This document shows, one piece after another, positions 52,553 through 62,128 of a stretch of 64,000 nucleotides of DNA (positions are counted from its first letter, which is position 1; every line of letters starts with the position of its first letter). The DNA comes from UBA6109 sp035366835. Its GTDB lineage: Bacteria; Desulfobacterota; Syntrophia; Syntrophales; UBA6109. Location of the stretch: NCBI GenBank assembly GCA_035366835.1, contig DAOSIS010000013.1, positions 1 through 64,000 on the forward strand, read 5' to 3'. Under the pieces are notes generated by a model that saw only the letters and a program-made list of their open reading frames with translations, was not told the DNA's origin and did not search any database. Both the position numbers and the translations under genes were made by a program.

Positions 52553-54196
52553 TCATGCGGTCTTCACTTTGGCCGCCTCATCGAGCTTCAGTTCCTTCGT
52601 GGAGATCTCCCGCATCTCGACCTTGCGGACTTTTCCGGTGACGGTCATGGGAAATTCACCGACGAATTTCCAGAACCGGGGGATCTTGTAGGTCGCGATC
52701 TTCCCCCTCCCGAACGCAACGAGGTCCTCGCCGGTCACCGGCGGGGCGCCGGGCTTGAGTTTTACCCAGGCCATGACCTCTTCTCCGTACTTGACGCTCG
52801 GCACCCCGATCACCTGGATGTCGCTGACGAACTCGTGGGTCATGTAGTACTCTTCGATTTCCCGCGGTGAGATGTTTTCACCGCCGCGGATGATGATGTC
52901 CTTGATCCTTCCGACGATCTTGAGGTAGCCCTCTTCATCCATTGTCGCGACGTCCCCCGTGTGCATCCAGCGCGCCTCGTCGATCACTTCCCGCGTTGCC
53001 TCGGGCATGTTCCAGTAGCCGCGCATGACGGAGTAGCCGCGGGTACAGAGCTCGCCCTGCACGCCCCTCGGCACGGTCTGCCCCGTCGCGGGATCGACGA
53101 TCTTGATCTCGAGATGGGGATGGACCTTCCCGACGGTGGAGACGCGTTTTTCCAGCGGATCGTCGAAAAAACTCTGGGTGGATACGGGCGACGTCTCGGT
53201 CATGCCGTAGGCGACGGTGACCTCCGTCATGTGCATGAGCGACTGGACCTTCTTCATGGTCCCGATGGGGCAGGGGGCGCCGGCCATGATACCGGTGCGC
53301 AGGGACGAAAAGTCGTATTTCCTGAAATCCGGATGATCCAGTTCGGCGATGAACATCGTCGGCACACCGTACAGCGCCGTGCAGCGCTCCTTCTCGACGA
53401 CCTTCATCGTCGTCTCCGGGTCGAAGGCCTCGTCCGGGATCACGATGCAGGACCCGTGCGTGATGCAGGCGAGGTTGCCGAGCACCATGCCGAAGCAGTG
53501 GTAGAAGGGGACGGGGATGCAGACACGATCCTTCTCCGACAGCCGCTCCCGCTCGCCGATGAAGAATCCGTTGTTGAGGATGTTGTGATGGGTCAGGGTC
53601 GCGCCTTTCGGAAAGCCCGTCGTCCCCGACGTGTACTGGATGTTGACGGGGTCGTCGAATTGAAGCGCCGCTTCCCGCTCCTCGAGATCCTTTGCGGAAA
53701 CCGCGCTGCCGGCCCTGAGGAGGTCGTTCCATTCCTGTTCGATGATGAGGGTGCGCAGCGGGTACTTCGAGTCCGGGCCGATCTGGCTGAGAATCTCCAT
53801 GTTGTCGGTCTTGCGGAAGTTCCGGGCCGCGATCAACAGCGCGATTTCAGACTGGTTCACGACATAGCGCAGGTCGGCGGCTTTGTAGGACGGGTTCACA
53901 TTCACCATGATGGCGCCGACGCGGGCCGTAGCGAACTGGATGAGAGCCCATTCGTAGCGATTGGGCGACCAGATCCCGACGCGGTCGCCCCTGCGGATGC
54001 CGTAGGCCATCAATCCCCGGGCCACGGCTTCGACCTGCTCCCACAACTGACGATAGGTGGCCCGGTAGCCCCGCCTGTCTTCGACGAGGGCTTCGCGGGC
54101 GGCGAACCGCTCGACGGTCCCCCTCAGGGCCTGACCGATGGTCTCGCCCCGCAGAGGGATGCCGCTTGCACCCTGCACGTACGATAGCTGCGTCAT
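52553..54196 (-). CDS. Acyl-CoA synthetase (AMP-forming)
   Basis: 547 residues, ANL superfamily. It activates a carboxylic acid via acyl-AMP to the CoA thioester. A3/A-motif Y-T-S-G-T-T-G-F-P-K-G, A5 Y-G-M-T-E-T-S-P, A7 M-H-T-G-D-V-A, A8 G-R-I-K-D-I-I-I-R-G-G-E-N-I-S-P-R-E-I-E, and the catalytic Lys in T-V-T-G-K-V-R-K. The overall pattern is that of short/medium-chain fatty acyl-CoA ligases. Start ATG 54196 has GAGGAAG upstream. It has its own well-formed promoter with palindromes (54402-54453). Confidence 0.9.
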   Translation of the reverse strand: MTQLSYVQGASGIPLRGETIGQALRGTVERFAAREALVEDRRGYRATYRQLWEQVEAVARGLMAYGIRRGDRVGIWSPNRYEWALIQFATARVGAIMVNVNPSYKAADLRYVVNQSEIALLIAARNFRKTDNMEILSQIGPDSKYPLRTLIIEQEWNDLLRAGSAVSAKDLEEREAALQFDDPVNIQYTSGTTGFPKGATLTHHNILNNGFFIGERERLSEKDRVCIPVPFYHCFGMVLGNLACITHGSCIVIPDEAFDPETTMKVVEKERCTALYGVPTMFIAELDHPDFRKYDFSSLRTGIMAGAPCPIGTMKKVQSLMHMTEVTVAYGMTETSPVSTQSFFDDPLEKRVSTVGKVHPHLEIKIVDPATGQTVPRGVQGELCTRGYSVMRGYWNMPEATREVIDEARWMHTGDVATMDEEGYLKIVGRIKDIIIRGGENISPREIEEYYMTHEFVSDIQVIGVPSVKYGEEVMAWVKLKPGAPPVTGEDLVAFGRGKIATYKIPRFWKFVGEFPMTVTGKVRKVEMREISTKELKLDEAAKVKTA

Positions 54197-54401
54197 GTGG
54201 CTTCCTCGCTTCCTTTTTGAAGTTTCGGCAATTCGTCCGTCCGGCAGGATTTTGCCCCGTCGATGCGGCATCGGGCGCCGGAGAGGTTCCCCTCCCTTTG
54301 CAGGAATGTCCGGTGAAGATGCCGCAGGGCGGAAGTGAACAGGATCCTTCCAACGCCTCCCCCAAAAGCGTTTTCCGGAGATCTCTCCCTGCGGCGGGGG
54401 A

Positions 54402-54431
54402 ATTATAAAGGAAGGCCGGTGCAGATGTCAA
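54402..54431 (-). promoter_or_regulatory. Promoter of the acyl-CoA synthetase gene
   Basis: TTGACA (complement of 54426-54431), 18 bp, TATAAT (complement of 54402-54407): both hexamers are consensus. The leader is ~200 nt. Confidence 0.75.
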
Positions 54432-54453
54432 CAATGTTGTGACCGCGGGTCAC
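54429..54453. promoter_or_regulatory. Two abutting palindromes at the acyl-CoA synthetase -35 (putative operators)
   Basis: CAACA-A-TGTTG (54429-54439) overlaps the -35, and GTGACC-GCG-GGTCAC (54439-54453) begins at its last base. Both are perfect inverted repeats. Their placement suggests a repressor and perhaps an activator acting at this promoter. No adjacent regulator gene is present. Confidence 0.55.
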
Positions 54454-54569
54454 TAAGTCAGGGCGTACTTTTCCGGCGTCCGGAGGCGGAGATTGCAGGC
54501 CGCCCGCCGGGCCCGGCAGGCGGTCGCGGCAACGCCCGACAGAGGTCAAAGTTCTGTGTCAACATTCTG

Positions 54570-54598
54570 TTGCCGCATGCGGAATTGCGGACTATAAT
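54570..54598 (+). promoter_or_regulatory. Promoter of the exported alpha/beta hydrolase
   Basis: TTGCCG (54570-54575), 17 bp, TATAAT (54593-54598), ~110 bp before the ATG. The -10 is perfect and the -35 partial. Confidence 0.65.
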
Positions 54599-54708
54599 AC
54601 CGCCCCGATCCGCCGGGGCCCCATCGTTCGTCCGCCCTCCGCCCTGCGGATCGTAATCCTGGCACGTACATCCCGCCGGAATTGCCCTCACGGGGGAGGA
54701 GGCTTTCC

Positions 54709-55989
54709 ATGAAGCGTTTGTACCGGTTCCTGATCCTGCTATCGGTTCTTGCCGGCGCGGGGGTTCCTGACTCCGCGGAAGCCGTGGGGCTGATCTTCAG
54801 CGACAAACAGTACTCCTTCGAGATGCTTCGCGCCATCGCCGCGACGCCGGGCGGCGCGGCGGACATCGGGGAGTGCCTGTCAACGGGCTACCGGATCCGG
54901 GAGGGAGACGACGAAAGCTGGTACCGCGAATGGCTGGCGGCGGCGGAGCGGCGGGAGAAGACCGGCGACGATCTGCTGTCCCGGGGCCGCAGGGCAAGCG
55001 CGCGGCAGGAGTTCCTGCGCGCCTCCAACTATTACCGCACGGCGGAGTTCTTTCTCCGCAGCGATCCCGATGACCCGAGGATCGTTGCAACCTGGCGGAA
55101 AGGCCGCGACAGTTTCCTGAAGTTCGCGAGGCTGGCCGAACACCCGATTCTGGCCGTGGACATCCCCTTCGAGGGGAAACCGCTTCCCGGTTACCTCTGC
55201 CTCGTAGACAGGTCCGGCAGGAAGAGGCCCCTGCTCATCATCCAGACGGGCTTCGACGGGACCAAGGAGGAACTCTATTACAGCAACGCCGTCTTCGCCG
55301 TGAAGCGCGGCTACAATTGTCTGCTCTTCGAGGGGCCGGGGCAGGGGCAGGTGATCCGGGAGCAGAAGATCCCGTTCCGTCCCAACTGGGAAACGGTCGT
55401 GACGCCCGTCGTCGATTTCGCCCTGAAACGCCGCGAGGTCGATCCGAGCAGGGTCGGTTACATGGGCATCAGCTTCGGCGGATACTTCGCACCCCGCGCC
55501 GCCGCGTACGAACACCGCATCCGGGCCTGCATCGCCAACGGGGGCGTCTATGACTTCCACGCCGTAGCGGCCAGGAGGGGCGCAGACCGGTATCTCGACG
55601 ATCCGGAAGGCGCCCGGGAAGTCGATCGGCAGATCTACGAGGAGATGAAGAAGAATCCCACCCTGCGCTGGAGCATCGGCAACGGACTCTTCACCTTCCA
55701 GGCGAAATCGCCCAGCGAATGGATGCGCATGACGAGGCCGTACACCATGAAAGACGAGGCGGCGAAGATCCGCTGCCGGATGCTCGTCGTCGATTCCGCG
55801 GAGGACAGGGACATGGCCGGTCAGGCGAAGCAGCTTTTCGACGCCCTGCAGTGCCCGAAAGAGTTCATGATGTTCGGGAAAGAGGACGGGGCGGAAGAAC
55901 ATTGCCAGATCGGTGCCGCCAGCTTTTCGAACGGGCGCATCCTCGACTGGCTCGACGAAGCGATGAAGGATGCCCGCGCGAAGAGGTAG
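54709..55989 (+). CDS. Exported alpha/beta hydrolase (FrsA/esterase-like)
   Basis: 426 residues. Signal peptide (M-K-R-L-Y-R-F-L-I-L-L...A-E-A), an N-terminal helical region (about 30-140) and an alpha/beta hydrolase domain. The nucleophile elbow is G-I-S-F-G-G, the acid is expected in V-V-D-S-A-E-D-R-D, and the His in A-E-E-H-C-Q-I-G. The oxyanion region Q-T-G-F-D-G-T-K-E-E resembles FrsA and the C-C hydrolases of the 2,6-dihydroxypseudooxynicotine group. Substrate unknown. The start has GGGGGAGGAGG upstream and an own promoter. Confidence 0.82.
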   Translation: MKRLYRFLILLSVLAGAGVPDSAEAVGLIFSDKQYSFEMLRAIAATPGGAADIGECLSTGYRIREGDDESWYREWLAAAERREKTGDDLLSRGRRASARQEFLRASNYYRTAEFFLRSDPDDPRIVATWRKGRDSFLKFARLAEHPILAVDIPFEGKPLPGYLCLVDRSGRKRPLLIIQTGFDGTKEELYYSNAVFAVKRGYNCLLFEGPGQGQVIREQKIPFRPNWETVVTPVVDFALKRREVDPSRVGYMGISFGGYFAPRAAAYEHRIRACIANGGVYDFHAVAARRGADRYLDDPEGAREVDRQIYEEMKKNPTLRWSIGNGLFTFQAKSPSEWMRMTRPYTMKDEAAKIRCRMLVVDSAEDRDMAGQAKQLFDALQCPKEFMMFGKEDGAEEHCQIGAASFSNGRILDWLDEAMKDARAKR

Positions 55990-56027
55990 GCGTGCAGGGG
56001 CGTTCCTTGGTACCGACCGCTTTTCGA

Positions 56028-56056
56028 TTGACTATCCAATCCGATTGGCTTATCAA
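56028..56056 (+). promoter_or_regulatory. Efflux operon promoter with symmetric operator
   Basis: TTGACT (56028-56033), 16 bp, TTATCA (56050-56055). The perfect palindrome CCAATC-C-GATTGG (56036-56048) fills the spacer, and outer TTGA/TCAA arms (56028-56031 and 56053-56056) share the same centre at 56042. This is a classic repressor site of the TetR/MarR type for an efflux operon. The gene starts ~57 bp downstream. Confidence 0.6.
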
Positions 56057-56112
56057 ACCCGGCGTGCCGGCCCCGGCCGGGACGGCGGAGAACAGAAAGG
56101 TGCGATCGATTC

Positions 56113-57459
56113 ATGTCCGGTGACCTTTCGATGCGCTGTGCGTATCTTTTGAAACCCTGCGGGGGACCGTTGCGGGTCCTCGCAGCCTTCTTCGTTTTCA
56201 TGGGCCTCGCCTGTGCCGCGGGAGCGGCCGAAACCGCGATCCGGGAAGGCGAGGAACTGACGCTTGAGCGCTGCATCGAGATCGCGGTCGGAAATCAGCC
56301 GTCCATCCGGCAGTTCCTTCACGCCTCCCGGGCGAGCGAAGCGGTCCTGGGGCAGGCCCGGTCGTCGTACTACCCTCAGGTGGACCTCCGTTCGGGGGTG
56401 ACACGCTACAATGCCGTGACGCAGCACGGCGATCTCTACCCTCCGCAGTCCCTGTACGGGTACCGCTATTTCGACAGCAGCGTCAATCTCCAACAGAAGG
56501 TCTACGACTTCGGAAAGCGGGAGGGCAATGTCGATGTCGCCCGCCTGAACGTGGATGCCGCCCGTTCGGATATGGACAACGAGATCGCCTCGGTGGTCAA
56601 CGGCGTGAAGTCCGCATACTACGGCGTCCTTCGGTCCCGGAAGACGCGCGACGTCGCTGCCGAGACCCGGGACCAGTATCTGCGCCAGCTTGCCCAGGCG
56701 AAGCTCTTCCTCGAGGCCGGGACAAAGCCCAAGTACGACGTCACGGCGGCGGAGGTCCTCGTCGGCAACGCCGAAATCTCCCTGCTCCGGGCGGAGAACG
56801 ATCTCGATATCGCCTGGGTGGCCCTGAACAACGCCATGGGATACGAGGGAGCCGCCAGGTACTCGATCCGAGAGGCGCCGCCGACCGAGCCCTACGCCAT
56901 CGCGGAAGAGGAGGCCCTCGAGCAGGCCTACGGTCACCGCAGCGACCTGCAGTCGCTGCTTGCCCAGAGGGAAGCGGCCCGGCGGACCGTCGAAGTGGCG
57001 AGAAAGGACTATTTTCCATCCCTCGACGCCTCGGCAGGGTACGGCGCGGCGGGGAGCGAGAGCCCGCTTTCCCAGGGATGGAACGTCGGCGTGACCCTGT
57101 CGTGGAACCTCTTCAAGGGATATGCCACGGAGCAGGAGATCGCCCGCACGGCGGCCCTCCTCAGGGTTGTCGAAGCCAGGATCTCCGCTCTCAAGCTGCA
57201 GATACGGCAGGAGATCAAGAGGGCGCTGCTGGAGATGAAAAGGGCCAGGGAGACGATCGGCAACGCCGGCCTCCAAGTCCGCCAGGCGGCGGAAAATCTC
57301 GAACTGGCGAATCTCCGCTACTCGTCGGGGCTGGGGACGCCGCTGGAGGTCGCGGATGCCGTTGTCGCGTACAGTTCGGCGAAGCTCACGCAGATCTCCG
57401 CCGAGTACGACCTGATCCTTGCGCAGGCGAATATCGAAAGGGCGATGGGAAGACGATGA
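56113..57459 (+). CDS. TolC-family outer-membrane efflux protein
   Basis: 448 residues. Signal peptide, then the duplicated outer-membrane factor fold with heptad-rich helices. L-T-L-E-R-C-I-E-I-A-V-G-N-Q-P is the usual N-terminal block, and A-A-E-N-L-E-L-A-N-L-R-Y-S-S-G-L the second-repeat block. It forms the outer duct for the RND pump encoded next. ATG 56113, or an in-frame ATG at 56131, may be the start. ATGA overlap with the adaptor gene. Confidence 0.92.
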   Translation: MSGDLSMRCAYLLKPCGGPLRVLAAFFVFMGLACAAGAAETAIREGEELTLERCIEIAVGNQPSIRQFLHASRASEAVLGQARSSYYPQVDLRSGVTRYNAVTQHGDLYPPQSLYGYRYFDSSVNLQQKVYDFGKREGNVDVARLNVDAARSDMDNEIASVVNGVKSAYYGVLRSRKTRDVAAETRDQYLRQLAQAKLFLEAGTKPKYDVTAAEVLVGNAEISLLRAENDLDIAWVALNNAMGYEGAARYSIREAPPTEPYAIAEEEALEQAYGHRSDLQSLLAQREAARRTVEVARKDYFPSLDASAGYGAAGSESPLSQGWNVGVTLSWNLFKGYATEQEIARTAALLRVVEARISALKLQIRQEIKRALLEMKRARETIGNAGLQVRQAAENLELANLRYSSGLGTPLEVADAVVAYSSAKLTQISAEYDLILAQANIERAMGRR

Positions 57460-58646
57460 AGACTCGATTGCACGGTGCCGTTTGCTCCACAGCAGGGATG
57501 CTTCTGCTGGCCTCGCTGATCTTTCTGCCGGCCGGATGCAAGAAGGAAGAGGCCCCGCCGCCCGCCGCCGCCTTTCCCGCGGCGACGGTGCTCGCGGTCG
57601 AGGCCGTCCAGAAGGAGATGCCCGTCGCCGTCGGCGCCATCGGAACCGTAGAGGCCTACCGGTCCGTCGGCATCATCCCCCTCGTGACGGGCCGCTTGCT
57701 CGACATCCGCTTCCGGGAAGGGGACGACGTGAAGAAGGGACAGGTGCTCTTCACCGTCGATCCCGCACCCTACCGGGAGCGGCTCCGTCAGGCGGAGGCA
57801 ACGCTGGCGAAGGACACCGCCCAGAAGGAATTCAACGAGCGCGAGGCGGAGCGGTACGCCTTCCTGCTGGAGAAAGGAGCCGTCTCCAAATCGGACGCCG
57901 AGAAATTCAGGACCGACGCCGCCGTCTACGAAGCCGCCGTCCGGGCGGACCGGGCGGCGGTGGACGACGCCCGCCTCAACCTGGAATACTGCTCCATCCG
58001 CGCGCCTTTCGACGGCCGGATGGGGGCCTACAGCGTCAACGTCGGCGCCGTCGTCAAGGCCAACGAGACGCAACTGGCGGTGATCAACGCGATCACGCCG
58101 ATCTACGTCCGATTCTCGATTCCGGAGAGAAGCCTTCCGGACGTGAAGAAGGCCCTCCGGGCCGGGAATGTCCGGGTGAAGGTCGGCACGTCCGCGGAGT
58201 TGACCGGCGAGGTCCGGTCGGGACGTCTCGTCTTTCTCGACAACGCCGTCGATACGAACACCGGCATGATCCAACTGAAATCCGAGCACGTCAACACCGA
58301 CCGGTTTCTCTGGCCGGGCCAGTTCGTTCAGGTTTCGCTGATCCTGGCCGTCCAGCCGGAGGCCGTCGTCGTTCCCCTCCGCGCCGTGCAGACCGGAGAG
58401 AAAGGATCCTTCGTCTTCGTCGTCAAGCCCGACGGCACCGCCGAGATGCGGCCGGTGGCCGTGGACCGCACGATCGGCGCGGAAGCCGTCATCGCCCAAG
58501 GGGTGAGCGCCGGCGAGACGGTCGTCACCGACGGTCACCTCAAGGTATGGCCCGGCGGCAAGGTCGAGATCCGGAAGAGCCTGAACGAGGCCGCGCCCCC
58601 TTCCGGCGGCTCCAAGACGCCCGCGGCGGAGGAGAACAAGAAGTGA
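57456..58646 (+). CDS. RND efflux periplasmic adaptor (MFP), lipoprotein
   Basis: 396 residues. Lipobox L-P-A-G-C-K, lipoyl half-domains (G-T-V-E-A-Y-R-S-V-G-I-I-P-L-V-T-G and Y-C-S-I-R-A-P-F-D-G-R-M-G), an alpha-hairpin (about 105-165) and beta-barrel domains. It bridges the RND pump and TolC. The nearest style is MdtA/AcrA. ATGA overlaps tolC-like, GTGA overlaps the pump. Confidence 0.93.
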   Translation: MKTRLHGAVCSTAGMLLLASLIFLPAGCKKEEAPPPAAAFPAATVLAVEAVQKEMPVAVGAIGTVEAYRSVGIIPLVTGRLLDIRFREGDDVKKGQVLFTVDPAPYRERLRQAEATLAKDTAQKEFNEREAERYAFLLEKGAVSKSDAEKFRTDAAVYEAAVRADRAAVDDARLNLEYCSIRAPFDGRMGAYSVNVGAVVKANETQLAVINAITPIYVRFSIPERSLPDVKKALRAGNVRVKVGTSAELTGEVRSGRLVFLDNAVDTNTGMIQLKSEHVNTDRFLWPGQFVQVSLILAVQPEAVVVPLRAVQTGEKGSFVFVVKPDGTAEMRPVAVDRTIGAEAVIAQGVSAGETVVTDGHLKVWPGGKVEIRKSLNEAAPPSGGSKTPAAEENKK

Positions 58647-61600
58647 ACCTGTCCGCGCCCTGGATCCGTCGCCCGGTCATGACGAGCCTCGTCATGATCG
58701 CCATCCTGTTCTTCGGCCTCATCGGCTACCGGAACCTGCCCGTCAACGACCTGCCGCAGATGGACTATCCCACGATCCAGGTGACGGCCAACCTGCCGGG
58801 CGCTTCCCCGGAGACGATGGCCGTGACCGTGGCGACGCCCCTGGAAAAGAAGTTCGCCACGATCCAGGGCCTGGAGTCGATGTCCTCGACGAGCAGCCAA
58901 GGCTCGACGTCCATCACCCTGCAGTTTTCCCTGAGCCGTCCCATCGACGCGGCCGCCCAGGACGTCAATTCCATGATCTCCGCCGCCACCGGCCTCCTGC
59001 CCGCGCTTCCGAACCCGCCCGCCTACGAGAAGGTGAACCCGGCGGAATGGCCCATCATGTTCTTCGCGGTGATCGGTGAATCCGTGAAGGAAACGACGAT
59101 GTACGAGTACGTGGACACGGTGATCGGGCCGAACCTCTCCACCATCCAAGGCGTGTCCGAGGTCGTCAAGTACGGAAAGAAATACGCCGTCCGCATCCAG
59201 GTGAACCCCCATCGGCTTTCGGCCAAGGGGATCGGCGTCAACGAAGTCGCCGAAGCTGTCGGGGCCGGAAACGTCGACATCCCGGCCGGTTCGCTGGACG
59301 GTCCGCACCAGTCCTACGCGCTGGAACCGCAGGGGCAGTTGAAGAAGGCGGCGGATTACGATCCCCTCGTCATCACCTACTCGAAGGGTTATCCCGTCCG
59401 CGTCCGCGACGTGGGAAAAGGCGTCGACAGCGTCGACAGCAAGAAGGTGACCGTCTGGTACGTCGACGATTCCTATTCGGCGCAGACGATGGTGTTTGCC
59501 GTCAAGAAGCAGCCCGGCGCCAACGCCGTCGAGGTCGCGAACCAGGTCCGGGCCCTCATGCCGAAGATCCGGGAGCAGATTCCCAAGGGCATGGAGGTCC
59601 GGCTGATGTTCGATCAGACGGACTTCATCAGGGACTCCATTGACGATGTCCAGTTCACGCTGCTGCTGACGATCGGCCTCGTCATCGTCGTCATCTTCCT
59701 CTTCCTGCGGTCCTTCCGGCCGACGGTCATTCCCAGCATCGCCGTGCCGCTGTCGCTGGTCGCCACCTTCGCCGTCATGTATCTGTGCGGCTACAGCCTC
59801 AACAGCATTTCCATGATGGCCCTCGTGCTTTCCGTGGGCTTCGTCGTCGACGACGCCATCGTCATGATGGAGAACATCATCCGGCGGATGGAGATGGGGG
59901 AAGACGCCGAGACGGCGTCGCTCCTGGGGTCGAAGGAGGTCGGCTTCACGATCCTGTCCATGACCCTGTCGCTGGTCGTCGTCTTCATCCCCGTCCTCTT
60001 CCTGGGCGGGATCGTCGGCCGCATCCTCCACGAGTTCGCCGTCAGCATCGGCGCGGCGATCCTTATCTCCGGCTTCGTCTCCCTGACGCTGACGCCCATG
60101 ATGTGCGGCCGTGTCCTCCGAAACCACCGGGAGCAGAAGCACGGCCGCTTGTACCAGATCTCGGAGCGCGCCTTCACGGTGATGCTCTCCGCCTACGACC
60201 GGTCGCTGCGCTTCGTCCTCCGGCACCGCCTGTCCGCCATGGTCTTCACGCTGGCGATCATGGCCGCCAGCGTCTGGATCTACGGGATCTCCCCCAAGGG
60301 CTTCATCCCCAGCGAGGACCGCGGCTTCTTCATCTGCTACACGATGGCGGCCGACAGCGTCTCCTACCGGGACATGGCGGACCACCAGGACATCCTGAAC
60401 CGGATCGTCATCGCCGATCCCGATGTGGACGAACTGGTCTCGGTCACCGCCTTCGGAAGCAACAACCAGGGGTTCATCTTCGGCCGCGCCGCCGACCACG
60501 GGAAGAAGCGGCCGCACGTCGATGCGATCATCAACCGGCTGCGGGTGCCCATCAACGCCATTCCCGGACTGATGGCCTTTCCCATGAATCCGCCGCCCAT
60601 CGAGATCGGCGGGAAGCAGACCAACGCCCTCTATCAGTTCGTCCTGCAGAGCGACGACCTCGACACCCTCTACACGCACGGGAAGTCCTTCGAACAGAAG
60701 GTTCAGGGGATCGAGGGATTGACGGACGTGAGCAGCGACCTCAACTTCCGCAGCCTGCGCATGGAGATCGACATCGACCGCGACAGGGCATCGGCGCTTG
60801 GCCTCACAGCCCGGCAGATCGAACAGGCCCTCATGTACGCCTTCAGCGGCGGCAAGGTGAGCACGATCTACGCCTCCACCACCCAGTACGACGTCATTCT
60901 CGAACTGGAGGACGAATTCACGACCTATCCGGACATCCTGGATCTTCTCTACATCAAATCCGGAACGGGGAAGCTCGTGCCGCTGAGCGCGGTGGCTTCC
61001 GTGCGGAAGACGGTAGGGCCCCTGACGGTCAACCACCAGGGCCAGCGCCCGGCGGCGACCGTGTCCTTCAATCTGAAACCGGGGCATGCGATCGGCGATG
61101 CCGTGGACAGGATCCAGAAGCTCGCGGCCGCGTCGCTGCCGGCGAGCATCACGACGAGTTTCGAAGGGGCCGCCGGGGCCTTCCAGAAGTCCTTCGAGAG
61201 CCTGGGCTTTCTGCTTCTGGTCACGATCCTCGTCATCTACATGGTGCTCGGCATCCTCTACGAGAGCTATCTCCATCCCATCACGATCCTCTCGGCCCTG
61301 CCGCTCGCCGGGTTCGGCGCCCTGGTTGCGCTCAGACTCTTCGGGATGGAGCTCGATCTCTACGCCTTTGTGGGGATCATCATGCTTGTCGGTCTGGTGA
61401 AGAAGAACGGCATCATGATGATCGACTTCGCGCTGGAATCGGAGCGGACGGACCGGAAACCTCCCGAGGAGGCCATCCACCACGCCTGCATGGTGCGTTT
61501 CCGGCCCATCATGATGACGACGATGGCCGCTCTCTTCGGGACGCTGCCCATCGCCCTGGGATGGGGGGCGGGCGGCGAATCGCGGCAGCCGCTCGGCGTC

Positions 61601-61720
61601 GCCGTCGTCGGCGGCCTCTTCTTCTCCCAGTTCCTGACGATGTTCATCACGCCGGTCTTCTACATCTACATCGACCGGTTCAGCACCTGGCTGACGAAGA
61701 AGTCGGCGCGGCGGAGCTGA
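58643..61720 (+). CDS. RND-family multidrug efflux transporter, MdtB/MdtC-like
   Basis: 1025 residues from a GTG that overlaps the adaptor stop. Twelve membrane segments in two sets of six with two large periplasmic loops. The proton-relay acid pair is in G-F-V-V-D-D-A-I-V-M-M-E-N, and G-L-V-K-K-N-G-I-M-M-I-D-F-A the matching Lys segment. It begins P-W-I-R-R-P-V-M-T-S. Only one pump gene is present, so it is a homotrimer type. Substrates cannot be predicted. Confidence 0.95.
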   Translation: MNLSAPWIRRPVMTSLVMIAILFFGLIGYRNLPVNDLPQMDYPTIQVTANLPGASPETMAVTVATPLEKKFATIQGLESMSSTSSQGSTSITLQFSLSRPIDAAAQDVNSMISAATGLLPALPNPPAYEKVNPAEWPIMFFAVIGESVKETTMYEYVDTVIGPNLSTIQGVSEVVKYGKKYAVRIQVNPHRLSAKGIGVNEVAEAVGAGNVDIPAGSLDGPHQSYALEPQGQLKKAADYDPLVITYSKGYPVRVRDVGKGVDSVDSKKVTVWYVDDSYSAQTMVFAVKKQPGANAVEVANQVRALMPKIREQIPKGMEVRLMFDQTDFIRDSIDDVQFTLLLTIGLVIVVIFLFLRSFRPTVIPSIAVPLSLVATFAVMYLCGYSLNSISMMALVLSVGFVVDDAIVMMENIIRRMEMGEDAETASLLGSKEVGFTILSMTLSLVVVFIPVLFLGGIVGRILHEFAVSIGAAILISGFVSLTLTPMMCGRVLRNHREQKHGRLYQISERAFTVMLSAYDRSLRFVLRHRLSAMVFTLAIMAASVWIYGISPKGFIPSEDRGFFICYTMAADSVSYRDMADHQDILNRIVIADPDVDELVSVTAFGSNNQGFIFGRAADHGKKRPHVDAIINRLRVPINAIPGLMAFPMNPPPIEIGGKQTNALYQFVLQSDDLDTLYTHGKSFEQKVQGIEGLTDVSSDLNFRSLRMEIDIDRDRASALGLTARQIEQALMYAFSGGKVSTIYASTTQYDVILELEDEFTTYPDILDLLYIKSGTGKLVPLSAVASVRKTVGPLTVNHQGQRPAATVSFNLKPGHAIGDAVDRIQKLAAASLPASITTSFEGAAGAFQKSFESLGFLLLVTILVIYMVLGILYESYLHPITILSALPLAGFGALVALRLFGMELDLYAFVGIIMLVGLVKKNGIMMIDFALESERTDRKPPEEAIHHACMVRFRPIMMTTMAALFGTLPIALGWGAGGESRQPLGVAVVGGLFFSQFLTMFITPVFYIYIDRFSTWLTKKSARRS

Positions 61721-61723
61721 CGA

Positions 61724-62128
61724 ATGAAGACGCCGCGGTTTGTAAGCTCCTGGAGACAGAAGGTCCGGAATCTGACCGTCGAAGGCTATGCAATCTATCT
61801 GGCCTGCAGGGACCCCAGGGTCCCGTGGCACGCCCGGGCTTTCGCCGCCTGCGTGGCGGCCTATGCGTTCAGTCCGATCGATCTGATTCCGGATCCGATC
61901 CCGGTCCTGGGATATCTGGACGACCTGATTCTCGTGCCTCTGGGAATATGGCTTGCGCTGAAGATGATCCCGGCCGACGTCCTGCAGGAATGCCGCCTGC
62001 GGGCGCGGGACGCCGGACGGAACGGCGGGCCGGGGGGCCGGGCGGCGGCAGCGGTCATCGTTGCCGTCTGGCTGATCGCGGGCGCATGGATCGGCATGCT
62101 CATCCTCCGCATGATGGAGAAGTCATGA
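61724..62128 (+). CDS. YkvA/DUF1232 membrane protein
   Basis: 134 residues. The DUF1232 core is Y-A-F-S-P-I-D-L-I-P-D-P-I-P-V-L-G-Y-L-D-D-L-I-L (split here: S-P-I-D-L-I-P-D then G-Y-L-D-D), followed by a C-terminal membrane segment (about 108-130). Function unknown. It starts 3 nt after the pump stop and overlaps the next gene by ATGA, so it is translated from the efflux mRNA. Confidence 0.85.
   Translation: MKTPRFVSSWRQKVRNLTVEGYAIYLACRDPRVPWHARAFAACVAAYAFSPIDLIPDPIPVLGYLDDLILVPLGIWLALKMIPADVLQECRLRARDAGRNGGPGGRAAAAVIVAVWLIAGAWIGMLILRMMEKS

Larger units (their letters stand above)
54197..54708. other. Divergent intergenic region with promoters for both neighbours
   Basis: About 510 bp without a gene I can support. 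It holds the leader and promoter of the acyl-CoA synthetase (54402-54431), two palindromes (54429-54453), a GC-rich middle, and the promoter of the alpha/beta hydrolase (54570-54598). Confidence 0.6.
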
